Shown here: positions 8,359 to 16,389 of the stretch, in pieces
Position numbering within the stretch: position 1 is the first letter of the stretch
Layout: every line of letters begins with the position of its first letter
NCBI RefSeq assembly: GCF_048820975.1
Contig: NZ_JBMEUF010000001.1
Coordinates: forward strand, 62,001-126,000
Direction: 5' to 3'
DNA length: 64,000 bases
Origin: Glaciecola sp048820975
GTDB lineage: Bacteria; Pseudomonadota; Gammaproteobacteria; Enterobacterales; Alteromonadaceae
The notes under the pieces: generated by a model
Told to the model about the DNA's origin: nothing
What the model saw: the letters and a program-made list of their open reading frames with translations, nothing else
The model's database searches: none
Translations under genes and position numbers: made by a program

Positions 8359-9528
8359 ATGAATAATAACGGTGCTGATTCAGCCAAAACTGATATAACA
8401 GAGCAACTTCAGGCGTATCGCGGCGAAATTGATGCGCTTGATGCGCAGTTAGTTGAGTTACTCGCTGCACGCAAAAAAGTGACCTCTGCCATTGGCCAGG
8501 TAAAGCGTGCGCATAGTATGCCTATATACGTGCCAGAGCGAGAAGCCGAGCTAATTGCAAAAAGACGAAGCCAAGCTGAGGCTGCCGGTGTGTCAGGTGA
8601 CTTGGTTGAAGATGTGCTGCGCAGAATGATGCGTGATTCTTATTATTCACAGCATGCCAATTACGCTAAAGTCGACGCCAGTATCAACAACATAGTTGTT
8701 ATAGGCGGGGGAGGGGCACTTGGCAAAGTGCTGGTTGGATTATTCCAAAGCAGTACTTATCAAGTAAGTGTAATTGAGAAGGAAGATTGGCCTAATCGTA
8801 AAGCGCTTTTAAAAGATGCTGATGCGGTAATTGTTGCGGTTCCTATTAACCAAACTACGCAAATTATAAGCGAGTTACCACCACTACCTGAGCACTGCGT
8901 ACTGGCCGATGTGACCAGTGTTAAGCTAGCCCCCCTTGATGTAATGCTTAAGGTTCATAAAGGCCCTGTGGTAGGTTTGCATCCTATGTTCGGCCCTGAC
9001 GCTCCAGGGATGATTAAGCAGGTTGTTGTAGTGTGCGATGGACGTAGAAGCGATGACTACCAATGGTTAATACAACAAATGTTGGTATGGGGTGCGCAAA
9101 TACACCAAACATTAGCAAGCACTCATGATGAAGCCATGGCTTTTATTCAAGTGATGCGCCATTTCAGTACCTTTGTATACGGCCAGCATTTACAGCAGGA
9201 AAACCCAAATTTAAGTGAGCTTATTGCCTTTAGTTCACCTATATACCGCCTTGAATTAGCCATGGTAGGGCGTTTATTCGCGCAAGCCCCCACCTTATAT
9301 GCTGATATTATTTTTAATAATGTTGATAACATTGCCTTATTAAAACGTTTTCATCAGCGATTTGGTGAAGCTATTGAAATTCTTGAGTCAGGTGACAAAG
9401 CAAGCTTTATAGAGCGGTTTACTGAAGTTGAGAACTGGTTTGGAGATTATGCGAAGCAATGCTTACGTGACAGTAAACAAATGTTACTTAAGGCCGATGA
9501 TGGCCAACTTCTTAGAAAAGCGCCTTAA
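8359..9528 (+). CDS. tyrA: Bifunctional chorismate mutase / prephenate dehydrogenase
   Basis: T-protein of tyrosine synthesis: chorismate to prephenate to 4-hydroxyphenylpyruvate, NAD-dependent. Residues about 10-95 form the AroQ chorismate mutase (YRGEIDALDAQLVELLAARKK). A Rossmann segment follows (NIVVIGGGGALGKVLVGLF), and GLHPMFGPD carries the conserved active-site His. The 389-residue length matches the fused gammaproteobacterial form. It lies directly after aroF and ends inside a terminator hairpin. Confidence 0.97.
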   Translation: MNNNGADSAKTDITEQLQAYRGEIDALDAQLVELLAARKKVTSAIGQVKRAHSMPIYVPEREAELIAKRRSQAEAAGVSGDLVEDVLRRMMRDSYYSQHANYAKVDASINNIVVIGGGGALGKVLVGLFQSSTYQVSVIEKEDWPNRKALLKDADAVIVAVPINQTTQIISELPPLPEHCVLADVTSVKLAPLDVMLKVHKGPVVGLHPMFGPDAPGMIKQVVVVCDGRRSDDYQWLIQQMLVWGAQIHQTLASTHDEAMAFIQVMRHFSTFVYGQHLQQENPNLSELIAFSSPIYRLELAMVGRLFAQAPTLYADIIFNNVDNIALLKRFHQRFGEAIEILESGDKASFIERFTEVENWFGDYAKQCLRDSKQMLLKADDGQLLRKAP

Positions 9529-9544
9529 TTAAGGCGCTTTTTTT
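9517..9544 (+). terminator. Intrinsic terminator at the end of tyrA
   Basis: AAAGCGCCTT and AAGGCGCTTT form a perfect stem around the tyrA stop codon, followed by a T-run. The left arm overlaps the last tyrA codons. A-richness on the left suggests it may also serve the convergent pheA transcript. Confidence 0.92.
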
Positions 9545-9583
9545 ATGCGTACTGGATACTAGCTAATTTTAATGTTGATGGCC

Positions 9584-10762
9584 TTACTCTAAGGCACTTG
9601 CCGCGGCAATTTTTGTCGGCGATATTTCTTCTACCGGATAACATCCTAATACTTTGAAATAGCGAGTCATTGAACGAAGTTTATCAACCGTTTCTTGCAT
9701 TGGCCCATCGTCTATATTTCCAAGCATGTCCATATAGAACATTTCTTCCCATGGATTACCATTCACCGGTCTTGATTCTAACTTGGTCATATTAATGTTG
9801 TTCTCTTTAAGCACTAAAAGAGCGTCACATAGTGCGCCGGGTGACTGCACAGTAGACATGATAACCGTAGTTTTGGCAGGAACTTGCAAAGGCACTTTAA
9901 TAGAGCGGCTTGCCACTACTATAAAGCGGCTGTGATTTTCTTTTTGATTCGCCAAATCAGATTTAATTGCCTTTAAGGCATAAAACTGCCCGCTTTCTTC
10001 TGAACCAATGGCCGCCACGTGTGGAGACGCAATTTCATTTACTTTGATCATTGCATCAGAGGTGCTGTCACAAGTTTTCACTTCTACATTTCCAAATTCA
10101 GCTAAGAAATGGCTACATTGCGCGAATACCTGCGGGTGTGCGTATATGGTTTTAATTTCCGCCTTTCCAACGCTTTCATGAACTAAAAGGGCATGCCTAA
10201 TAGGGTGAGTGAGCTCTCCTACAATATTTAAACGCGTGTGCTGTAGTTGGTCATATACTTCGTTAATACTACCAGAACTGGTGTTTTCTATAGGAAGCAC
10301 GGCAAAATCAGCTTCGTTATCTTCAACTTGCTCTATAATTTGAGCGAAACTGTTGCAGCCAATTTCAACTAAATCGCCAGGGCGCCGTGAAAAGTACTTT
10401 TGCGTGGCTAAGTAACTATACGAGCCTTTCTTGCCTAAAAACGCAACACGATTAATGGGTAAGCTTGAATTAGGATTTGCCCATTCATGCAACAAAGCTT
10501 GTTGCTGCAGCACTGAATCTTCAATTATTACTTGGAAAAGTTTAGTAATAAATAGCGGATCTAAACCCGATTCTTGGCCTTGTTTAATTAAACGGATAAG
10601 GAGTTGTTCTTCTCGCGCTTTGTCGCGCACCGAAATATTGTGCTTAACTTTTGTTTCGGCTACTTGAGCCGTTAGCTTTTGACGTTGAGCGATTAAAGCT
10701 AACAGTTTGCTATCGGTTTCAGTTATTTGCTCTCGGATTGACGATAAGACTTCTTTAGACAC
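9584..10762 (-). CDS. pheA: Bifunctional chorismate mutase / prephenate dehydratase (P-protein)
   Basis: Phenylalanine branch enzyme: chorismate mutase (residues about 1-90), prephenate dehydratase (about 105-285) and a C-terminal ACT domain for phenylalanine feedback (GALCDALLVLKENNINMTKLESRP in pieces, with the ESRP motif). PENTSSGSINEVYD-type dehydratase residues are present. The dehydratase TRF motif reads SRF (NHSRFIVVAS), a conservative Thr to Ser change at a position considered catalytic. 392 residues, full length, convergent with aroF-tyrA. No Phe-rich leader peptide was found upstream. Confidence 0.96.
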   Translation of the reverse strand: MSKEVLSSIREQITETDSKLLALIAQRQKLTAQVAETKVKHNISVRDKAREEQLLIRLIKQGQESGLDPLFITKLFQVIIEDSVLQQQALLHEWANPNSSLPINRVAFLGKKGSYSYLATQKYFSRRPGDLVEIGCNSFAQIIEQVEDNEADFAVLPIENTSSGSINEVYDQLQHTRLNIVGELTHPIRHALLVHESVGKAEIKTIYAHPQVFAQCSHFLAEFGNVEVKTCDSTSDAMIKVNEIASPHVAAIGSEESGQFYALKAIKSDLANQKENHSRFIVVASRSIKVPLQVPAKTTVIMSTVQSPGALCDALLVLKENNINMTKLESRPVNGNPWEEMFYMDMLGNIDDGPMQETVDKLRSMTRYFKVLGCYPVEEISPTKIAAASALE

Positions 10763-11036
10763 ACTATTTCCCTGATTTACATAACTACTTATTTAATAAA
10801 AATAGATAGCTGACTATACGCTATTTACCTATTATAACGGCTTAATAATACAAACTTTTGCTATTGCTAGCTTAAGGTAAATATATCGCTGTTTAAATAT
10901 TCATTTTCAATAGTGCAATGTAAGAAACGTGTATCCACCTGTCAACGACTTATTAGTGCTATTTTAGTTATAATTGATAAAATTGTATGCTAAACATCCT
11001 AATTGCGACTAATAATCATATCCAAATGAGAAAAAT

Positions 11037-11834
11037 CTAGCTATCTAGCAAACGCGCCAATATTTTTTTCACCTCGTCAGACTCAAATGGTTTGTCACAC
11101 AAAGCATTTACACCGGTTTGTTGAATGTTTGACATATGTGCACTTTCTGATGATTCAGAGGTAACCATAATAATGGGAATGTGCGTGGTTGACGGATTAA
11201 ATCGAATATATTCTGACAGTTCACGGCCGTCCATTTCTGGCATGTTGTAATCAGTTACCACAAGATCAAACTCTTGCTCTTTTAAGTAGGTCAGTGCGTG
11301 CGCACCGTTTTCTGCTTCGGTAATAATACTAATGCCCATATTTTCTAGCACGCGCTTAATATGATTTCGGGCAAGGCGGCTGTCATCTACTAATAACACA
11401 CGAACCTGATTTATATCGAACAAACTCAAATCGAGTTCTTCAGTATTCAGCAATTGTAAACTTGCGCTTAAGCCTCTTGTAAGGTGAATAGGCTCAAATG
11501 GCTTAGGTAAAATTGCAGCCACACCAGATTGCTTGAATTTATCTAATTTAGCCAAGCTGGTTTCGCTGCTTACAAGCATGAAAGGAATACTGGCAGTGCT
11601 ATCATTTTCTTTTAGATAGGTCAGAATATCCAAACCGCTGCCATCGGCCAAGTACATGGAGCTAACTACAACGTCAATATTATGTTGATCAATTGCTTCT
11701 TTAGCTTGTGTCACATTTTTGACAATATCAACGCCGTTCACATCTTCTTGACTCAACAAGCCTGAAATTATTTTGGCTTGGGTATCAGAAGGCTCTACTA
11801 ACAATATTTGTAAATCTGAAATTAGTAATTCCAT
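11037..11834 (-). CDS. Double-receiver response regulator
   Basis: 265-residue protein made of two receiver domains and no output domain. The second (about 140-265) is intact: VLLVDDSRLARN acidic pair, phospho-acceptor in VVTDYNMPEMDG, VTSESS and the conserved Lys in CDKPFE. The first (about 1-125) is degenerate: the acidic pair reads EP, and the aligned phospho-acceptor is Ser (around residue 59 in VVVSSMYLADGSG), although LPKPFE keeps the Lys. It probably acts by phospho-dependent protein contact or as a phosphate sink. The neighbour is yciH, 37 bases upstream on the same strand. The partner kinase is not in the window. Confidence 0.88.
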   Translation of the reverse strand: MELLISDLQILLVEPSDTQAKIISGLLSQEDVNGVDIVKNVTQAKEAIDQHNIDVVVSSMYLADGSGLDILTYLKENDSTASIPFMLVSSETSLAKLDKFKQSGVAAILPKPFEPIHLTRGLSASLQLLNTEELDLSLFDINQVRVLLVDDSRLARNHIKRVLENMGISIITEAENGAHALTYLKEQEFDLVVTDYNMPEMDGRELSEYIRFNPSTTHIPIIMVTSESSESAHMSNIQQTGVNALCDKPFESDEVKKILARLLDS

Positions 11835-11871
11835 TAATCCTCTTTATTGCAGTTTGCAATACTAAGCTGTG

Positions 11872-12195
11872 TTATCCACCAGCGAGTTTCACTTTCATGC
11901 CCTTTTGTTCTAAATAGAGCTTGAGTTTATCACGTACATCGCCTTGTATTTCTATCTCAAAGCCTTTTACACTGCCGCCGCAGCCGCAATGCTTTTTCAA
12001 ATCGCTACATAAATTCTTTAATGCTTTTGCGTCTAAACCTAAACCTTCAATTGCACTTACACCTTTACCTTTTTTACCTTTAGTAATGCGTTTTATGCGC
12101 ACAATACCATCTCCTTTCGGAGCTTGCTCGCTTTGGTTTTCGCTTGGTGTTATGCGTCCAGTTTCGGTTGAGTACACTAAACGTGAATCGTTCAT
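11872..12195 (-). CDS. yciH: SUI1/YciH-family translation factor-like protein
   Basis: 107-residue bacterial homologue of eIF1/SUI1. The C-terminal half (about residues 30-107) is the SUI1 fold, with GDGIVRIKRITKGKKGKGV, the CGCGGSVK loop and the DVRDKLKLYLEQKGMKVKLAGG ending. The Cys-rich CGCGG segment is normal for YciH. It is thought to influence start-codon fidelity, but its bacterial role is incompletely defined. It may be cotranscribed with the downstream receiver protein. Confidence 0.93.
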   Translation of the reverse strand: MNDSRLVYSTETGRITPSENQSEQAPKGDGIVRIKRITKGKKGKGVSAIEGLGLDAKALKNLCSDLKKHCGCGGSVKGFEIEIQGDVRDKLKLYLEQKGMKVKLAGG

Positions 12196-12312
12196 GCTTA
12201 ATTTTTACCTTATCAATGTGAATGTATACAAAAAAAGTGCCAAAACAAATAAATGTTCCAAATTATCAATTAACGAGTATACCAATGTAAATAATAAAGA
12301 ATGACTATTCAA

Positions 12313-12358
12313 TTGACATTATTTCTCATTGAGCTTAACCTTATTGATAATCATTATC
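12313..12358 (+). promoter_or_regulatory. Promoter with overlapping Fur-box-like operator
   Basis: TTGACA at 12313-12318 and TAACCT at 12336-12341 are 17 bases apart and form a plausible promoter. Directly overlapping, 12340-12358 matches about 16 of 19 positions of the Fur consensus, including a perfect GATAATCATTATC at 12346-12358. A weaker related stretch lies near 12424-12436. This fits iron repression of the ABC transporter genes that follow. Confidence 0.75.
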
Positions 12359-12461
12359 ATTTAATTATTTTTAATAAAAGTACTTTTTTGAGCTAGTTTT
12401 ATTAAAAATTACACATAAATACAATATCATTATCACATTCATTGTATAGAAGGAGCGTTTT

Positions 12462-13481
12462 ATCAAAACCTATATTTTTACTGTTGTATTATCAATCTTC
12501 TCGTTTCACTCGTTAGCTAATGAAGTTAACGTTTATTCAAGTAGACAAGAAGCATTAATTAAACCTTTGCTTAATGAATTTACGCAACAAAGCGGTATTA
12601 AGGTCAATTTGGTAACGGGCAAAGCTGACGCACTACTTACGCGTATTAAATCAGAAGGTAAGTTTACACCTGCAGACCTTGTTCTATTAGCCGACGTTGG
12701 CCGCTTGGTGCGAGCAAAGCAAATGGGAATTACCCAAAGCCTAAATAAAGACGGTGCTTATGCGCTTGTTGATGCACAGCTTCGCGATGAAGACGGGCAT
12801 TGGATTGCTCTAACGAAACGTGCGCGCCCGATTATGTATAAAAAAGGTAGCTTCGATACTTCGAGCATTTCGTCTATTTTAGATTTAGCGAAGCCTGAAT
12901 TTGCCAATAGCATTTGTATCCGTTCATCTAACAATATTTATAATCAGTCTTTAGTGTCTGCAATGATTGAGTTACAAGGCGAAGAAGCAACACTGCAATG
13001 GGCAAAAGGATTAGTGAGTAACTTTGCGCGCACCCCAAAAGGTGGCGATCGCGACCAAATAAAAGCAATGATTGCAGGCGAGTGTAAAGTCGCCATAGCG
13101 AATACCTATTATTTAGGTGGCATGCTTGCATCAAAAGATGATAACGAGCGTAAAATTGCTGAGCAAGTAGGGGTGTTATGGCACGATCAATCTGCTGATT
13201 CTCAATTGCCTGGCGTGCATGTTAATGTTTCAGGTGCGGCTTTAACGCCATTTTCTAAGAATAAGGCGCAAGCTGAGGCGCTGTTAAGCTTTATGCTGAG
13301 TGCCGAGTCACAAAAATGGTATGCAGAAGTGAATCACGAATACCCAGTAATTGACGGTGTGGAATTAAGCCCGCAGTTAAGTAGCTTTGGTAATTTTAAC
13401 GCCCAAAATATTGCGCTAGAAAAAGTGGGTGAAAATAATGCGAAAGCTTTATTACTAATGGACAAAGCTGGCTGGAAATAA
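12462..13481 (+). CDS. fbpA: Iron(III) ABC transporter substrate-binding protein, apparent ATC start
   Basis: Periplasmic ferric-ion-binding protein of the FbpA/FutA/AfuA type. The frame extended upstream to 12462 encodes KTYIFTVVLSIFSFHSLA, a good signal peptide, followed by the mature N-terminus NEVNVYSSRQEALIKPLL typical of this family. No ATG, GTG or TTG exists between the in-frame stop TAG 12447 and codon 12462. An AAGGAG ribosome site ends six bases before ATC 12462, which is therefore the best start (339 residues). The first conventional start, TTG 12567, would remove the signal peptide and the YSSRQE strand. Later motifs include the paired Tyr region NTYYLGGML. Followed by permease and ATPase genes. 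Confidence 0.85.
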   Translation: MKTYIFTVVLSIFSFHSLANEVNVYSSRQEALIKPLLNEFTQQSGIKVNLVTGKADALLTRIKSEGKFTPADLVLLADVGRLVRAKQMGITQSLNKDGAYALVDAQLRDEDGHWIALTKRARPIMYKKGSFDTSSISSILDLAKPEFANSICIRSSNNIYNQSLVSAMIELQGEEATLQWAKGLVSNFARTPKGGDRDQIKAMIAGECKVAIANTYYLGGMLASKDDNERKIAEQVGVLWHDQSADSQLPGVHVNVSGAALTPFSKNKAQAEALLSFMLSAESQKWYAEVNHEYPVIDGVELSPQLSSFGNFNAQNIALEKVGENNAKALLLMDKAGWK

Positions 13482-13518
13482 TGTGTTTATAAACATTTGT
13501 TGTGCTATTACTTAGCAC

Positions 13519-15135
13519 ATGTTTAATATTTTAAAGCTTTCCACATGGACAATCTCGGGACTATTTTTAGTCCCTTTGTTGTTTGTATTCTCTAGTATAT
13601 TTACAGTTCAGTTTGATGTTTGGCAACATTTAGCGAGTACAGTGTTGTCAGACTACGTAAGGAATAGCCTAATATTAGCGCTGAGTACTGGCCTTGGAAC
13701 CATTTTCCTTGGCACTTATTTAGCGTGGATAATGGTGCATTATCAATTTGTGGGTAAAACTCTTCTACAATGGTTATTGTTACTTCCTCTTGCTATGCCT
13801 GCCTATATCATTGCTTATACCTATACGGGTTTATTTGATTTTGCAGGGCCTTTTCAAGCCTTAATTCGCAGTACTTTTGTAATAGCACCAAATGAGCACG
13901 TGCTACCTGATATCCGTAATTTAGCGGGTGCTAGTATCATGATGATTCTTGTACTGTATCCCTATGTTTATTTGTTGGCTCGAACGGCATTTCAAGAGCA
14001 GTCTTCACAGTACGCTTTAGTGTCGCAGCTTTCAGGGGTGTCAAAATGGTCACACTTTACCAAAATAGCGCTGCCCTTAGCGCGCCCAGCTATTATTACC
14101 GGCGCGGCATTAGCAATGATGGAATCATTAGCTGACTACGGAACCGTGGCTTATTTTGGCGTAAGTACCTTTACCACCGGTATATACAGAACGTGGTTTG
14201 GTATGGGAAATTTACAGGCAGCAAGCCAGTTGGCATCTATGCTGTGTGTGTTTGTGTTTATATTACTGGTGCTTGAAAAACACAGCCGTAAACATGCCTC
14301 TCGATTTCAATCGCGCCAAGGCAGTAATGTGCGCGCAAAAGCTAGAACGGGCAAAGTAGGCGCTGGCCTATTTGTGTTGTGTTTATTGCCGCCTCTATTC
14401 GGTTTTATTATTCCATTTGCGCAGCTTTTGTTTTGGGCTGTGGTTTATTTTGAACAAGCCCTATTAAATGATTATTTACCGCTGCTGAGAACCTCTCTTA
14501 CTTTGGCTTTTATTAGCACTTTAGTCATTGTATTGTGTGCACTTGTTATTAGTTACTCAAAGCGTATTTTTAACAGCAAACGTTTAGCTTTTTTAAGCCA
14601 ATTTGTATCATTAGGATACGCTTTGCCGGGCGTAGTAATAGCGGTAGGCGTAGTACAAACCGCAGGACTTATTGACAACAGCATTAATGAAATATTGCTG
14701 GCATTAATTGATTACCAGCCTGGCTTAATTATAAGTGGCGGCATGGGGATATTAATTTTCGCTTATTGTGTTCGCTATTTAAGTGTGGCTTTACATAATA
14801 CAGAAACGGGCCTTGAACGTATTAAGCCCAATTTAGATGAGGTATCGGCAACTTTAGGTGCCAGCCAAATTAAAACCTTGCGTAAAATCCATATACCGCT
14901 TTTAAATACCAGCTTAATAAGTGCCAGTATTTTAGTGTTTGTTGATATATTAAAAGAATTACCGGCTAGTTTGATTTTACGACCATTTAATGTAAATACA
15001 TTGGCAGTGAAAACCTTTGAACTTGCTTCTGACGAACGTTTAATTGATGCCGCATTACCAGCAATCAGCATTGTTTTTGCCGGCTTACTGCCAATTGTTG
15101 TATTAACCATGAATTTAGAGAAACCCAAAAAATGA
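13519..15135 (+). CDS. fbpB: Iron(III) ABC transporter permease (fused two-half type)
   Basis: Inner-membrane permease of 538 residues with about 12 hydrophobic segments in two homologous halves, each with a binding-protein-dependent transport motif (near LPLARPAIITGAALAMMESLADYG and, in the second half, HIPLLNTSLISASILVFVDILKELPA; both are only partly quoted family regions). The fused arrangement is characteristic of FbpB/SfuB. It follows the binding protein by 37 bases, and its stop overlaps the ATPase start (ATGA), so the three genes form one operon. Confidence 0.93.
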   Translation: MFNILKLSTWTISGLFLVPLLFVFSSIFTVQFDVWQHLASTVLSDYVRNSLILALSTGLGTIFLGTYLAWIMVHYQFVGKTLLQWLLLLPLAMPAYIIAYTYTGLFDFAGPFQALIRSTFVIAPNEHVLPDIRNLAGASIMMILVLYPYVYLLARTAFQEQSSQYALVSQLSGVSKWSHFTKIALPLARPAIITGAALAMMESLADYGTVAYFGVSTFTTGIYRTWFGMGNLQAASQLASMLCVFVFILLVLEKHSRKHASRFQSRQGSNVRAKARTGKVGAGLFVLCLLPPLFGFIIPFAQLLFWAVVYFEQALLNDYLPLLRTSLTLAFISTLVIVLCALVISYSKRIFNSKRLAFLSQFVSLGYALPGVVIAVGVVQTAGLIDNSINEILLALIDYQPGLIISGGMGILIFAYCVRYLSVALHNTETGLERIKPNLDEVSATLGASQIKTLRKIHIPLLNTSLISASILVFVDILKELPASLILRPFNVNTLAVKTFELASDERLIDAALPAISIVFAGLLPIVVLTMNLEKPKK

Positions 15136-16256
15136 CCTTACCGCTAAGTGCAGAAAAGACTGCCAGTGCAGCATCAAATAAGCTAGCCACTGAACCTGCA
15201 TTGTTGTCTATTAGCAACCTGCACTTAGGGTATGGCAGTACTTGTGTACTGCAGAACGTAAATCTAGTACTTGAAAAAGGCGAAATTGGCTGTGTTTTGG
15301 GCCCATCAGGCAGTGGTAAAACATCTTTACTTCGCGCTATAGCAGGGTTTCTACCCTTGCAAAATGGTGAAATTTACATATATGAACAATGTGTATCAAG
15401 TGCAACAAAAACCTTGGCGCCCAAGCAGCGGTCGGTAGGTGTTGTGTTTCAAGATTTCGCTTTATTCCCCCATATGACCGTTGCTGAAAACATTGCTTTT
15501 GGCCTAGCAAAGCTAGATGCGCAAACACGAAAGCAGCGTGTAAATGAATACATGAAAATCACCGGTATTGGGGCATTTGAAAACGTATATCCCGCTGAGC
15601 TTTCAGGCGGGCAACAGCAGCGAGTGGCTATAGCAAGAGCAATTGCGCCGCAACCTGATTTGCTATTAATGGATGAAGCTTTTTCATCCTTAGACCCCAG
15701 CCTTCGTGAACAAATTGCACAAGATATTCGCCGCATTATAAAATCATTGGGCTTAACCGCTATTTTGGTTACCCATGATCAAACCGAAGCTTTCAGTTTT
15801 GCTGATAAAATAGCCGTTGTAGCGAATCAGCAATTACAACAGTACTCGTCAGCTTATGATTTGTACCATGAGCCAGAAACGTATTTTGTAGCAAACTTTA
15901 TAGGTGAGGGCGCTTTTATTAACGGTGTGGTTAATATTGCGGCTAATAAAGCTCAGGTAAATACAGCTTTAGGTGTTTTTACACTTCAGGCAAAACAAGT
16001 ACAGCAATTAGATTTAGTTCATCAGCAAACCATTCGGGTATTGCTGCGCCCTGATGATTTAATCCACGACGATGCAAGCCCAACCAAAACGCTAATAGAA
16101 GAAACCAACTTCCGAGGTGCCTATATTCGCTATCAATTGCGTATTCAAAGTAGCCAAGAAAAGGTATTGTGTTTTGCGCCAAGCCATCACAATCATAAAG
16201 TGGGTGAACACTTTGGTGTACGCGCTAATGTTGAACATGTGATTTGTTTCCCCTAA
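15132..16256 (+). CDS. fbpC: Iron(III) ABC transporter ATP-binding protein
   Basis: ATPase of the ferric iron importer. Walker A GPSGSGKTS, Q-loop VFQDFALFPHMTV, signature LSGGQQQRVAIARA, Walker B LLLMDEAFSSLD and switch His in VTHDQTEA are intact. The C-terminal 120 residues form a TOBE-like regulatory domain (VRVLLRPDDL-type region). Length 374 is normal. Start ATG 15132 overlaps the permease stop. The protein carries about 25 extra residues before the ABC domain, with no obvious function. Confidence 0.94.
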   Translation: MTLPLSAEKTASAASNKLATEPALLSISNLHLGYGSTCVLQNVNLVLEKGEIGCVLGPSGSGKTSLLRAIAGFLPLQNGEIYIYEQCVSSATKTLAPKQRSVGVVFQDFALFPHMTVAENIAFGLAKLDAQTRKQRVNEYMKITGIGAFENVYPAELSGGQQQRVAIARAIAPQPDLLLMDEAFSSLDPSLREQIAQDIRRIIKSLGLTAILVTHDQTEAFSFADKIAVVANQQLQQYSSAYDLYHEPETYFVANFIGEGAFINGVVNIAANKAQVNTALGVFTLQAKQVQQLDLVHQQTIRVLLRPDDLIHDDASPTKTLIEETNFRGAYIRYQLRIQSSQEKVLCFAPSHHNHKVGEHFGVRANVEHVICFP

Positions 16257-16273
16257 AACTGCGAATTAGGCGT

Positions 16274-16301
16274 TTTGTAAGCTAGTCTATTAGTTTATAA
16301 T
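16274..16301 (+). promoter_or_regulatory. Probable aspS promoter
   Basis: TTTGTA (16274-16279) and a perfect TATAAT (16296-16301) are 16 bases apart, about 90 bases before aspS. The -35 match is imperfect. Confidence 0.45.
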
Positions 16302-16389
16302 GCCCGCCAATAATGCCAGTCAACCTAACAATGTGGGTTTGTTTGGCAATAACAACAATTATAGACTCTCGATATAAAAGGCTAGATGC

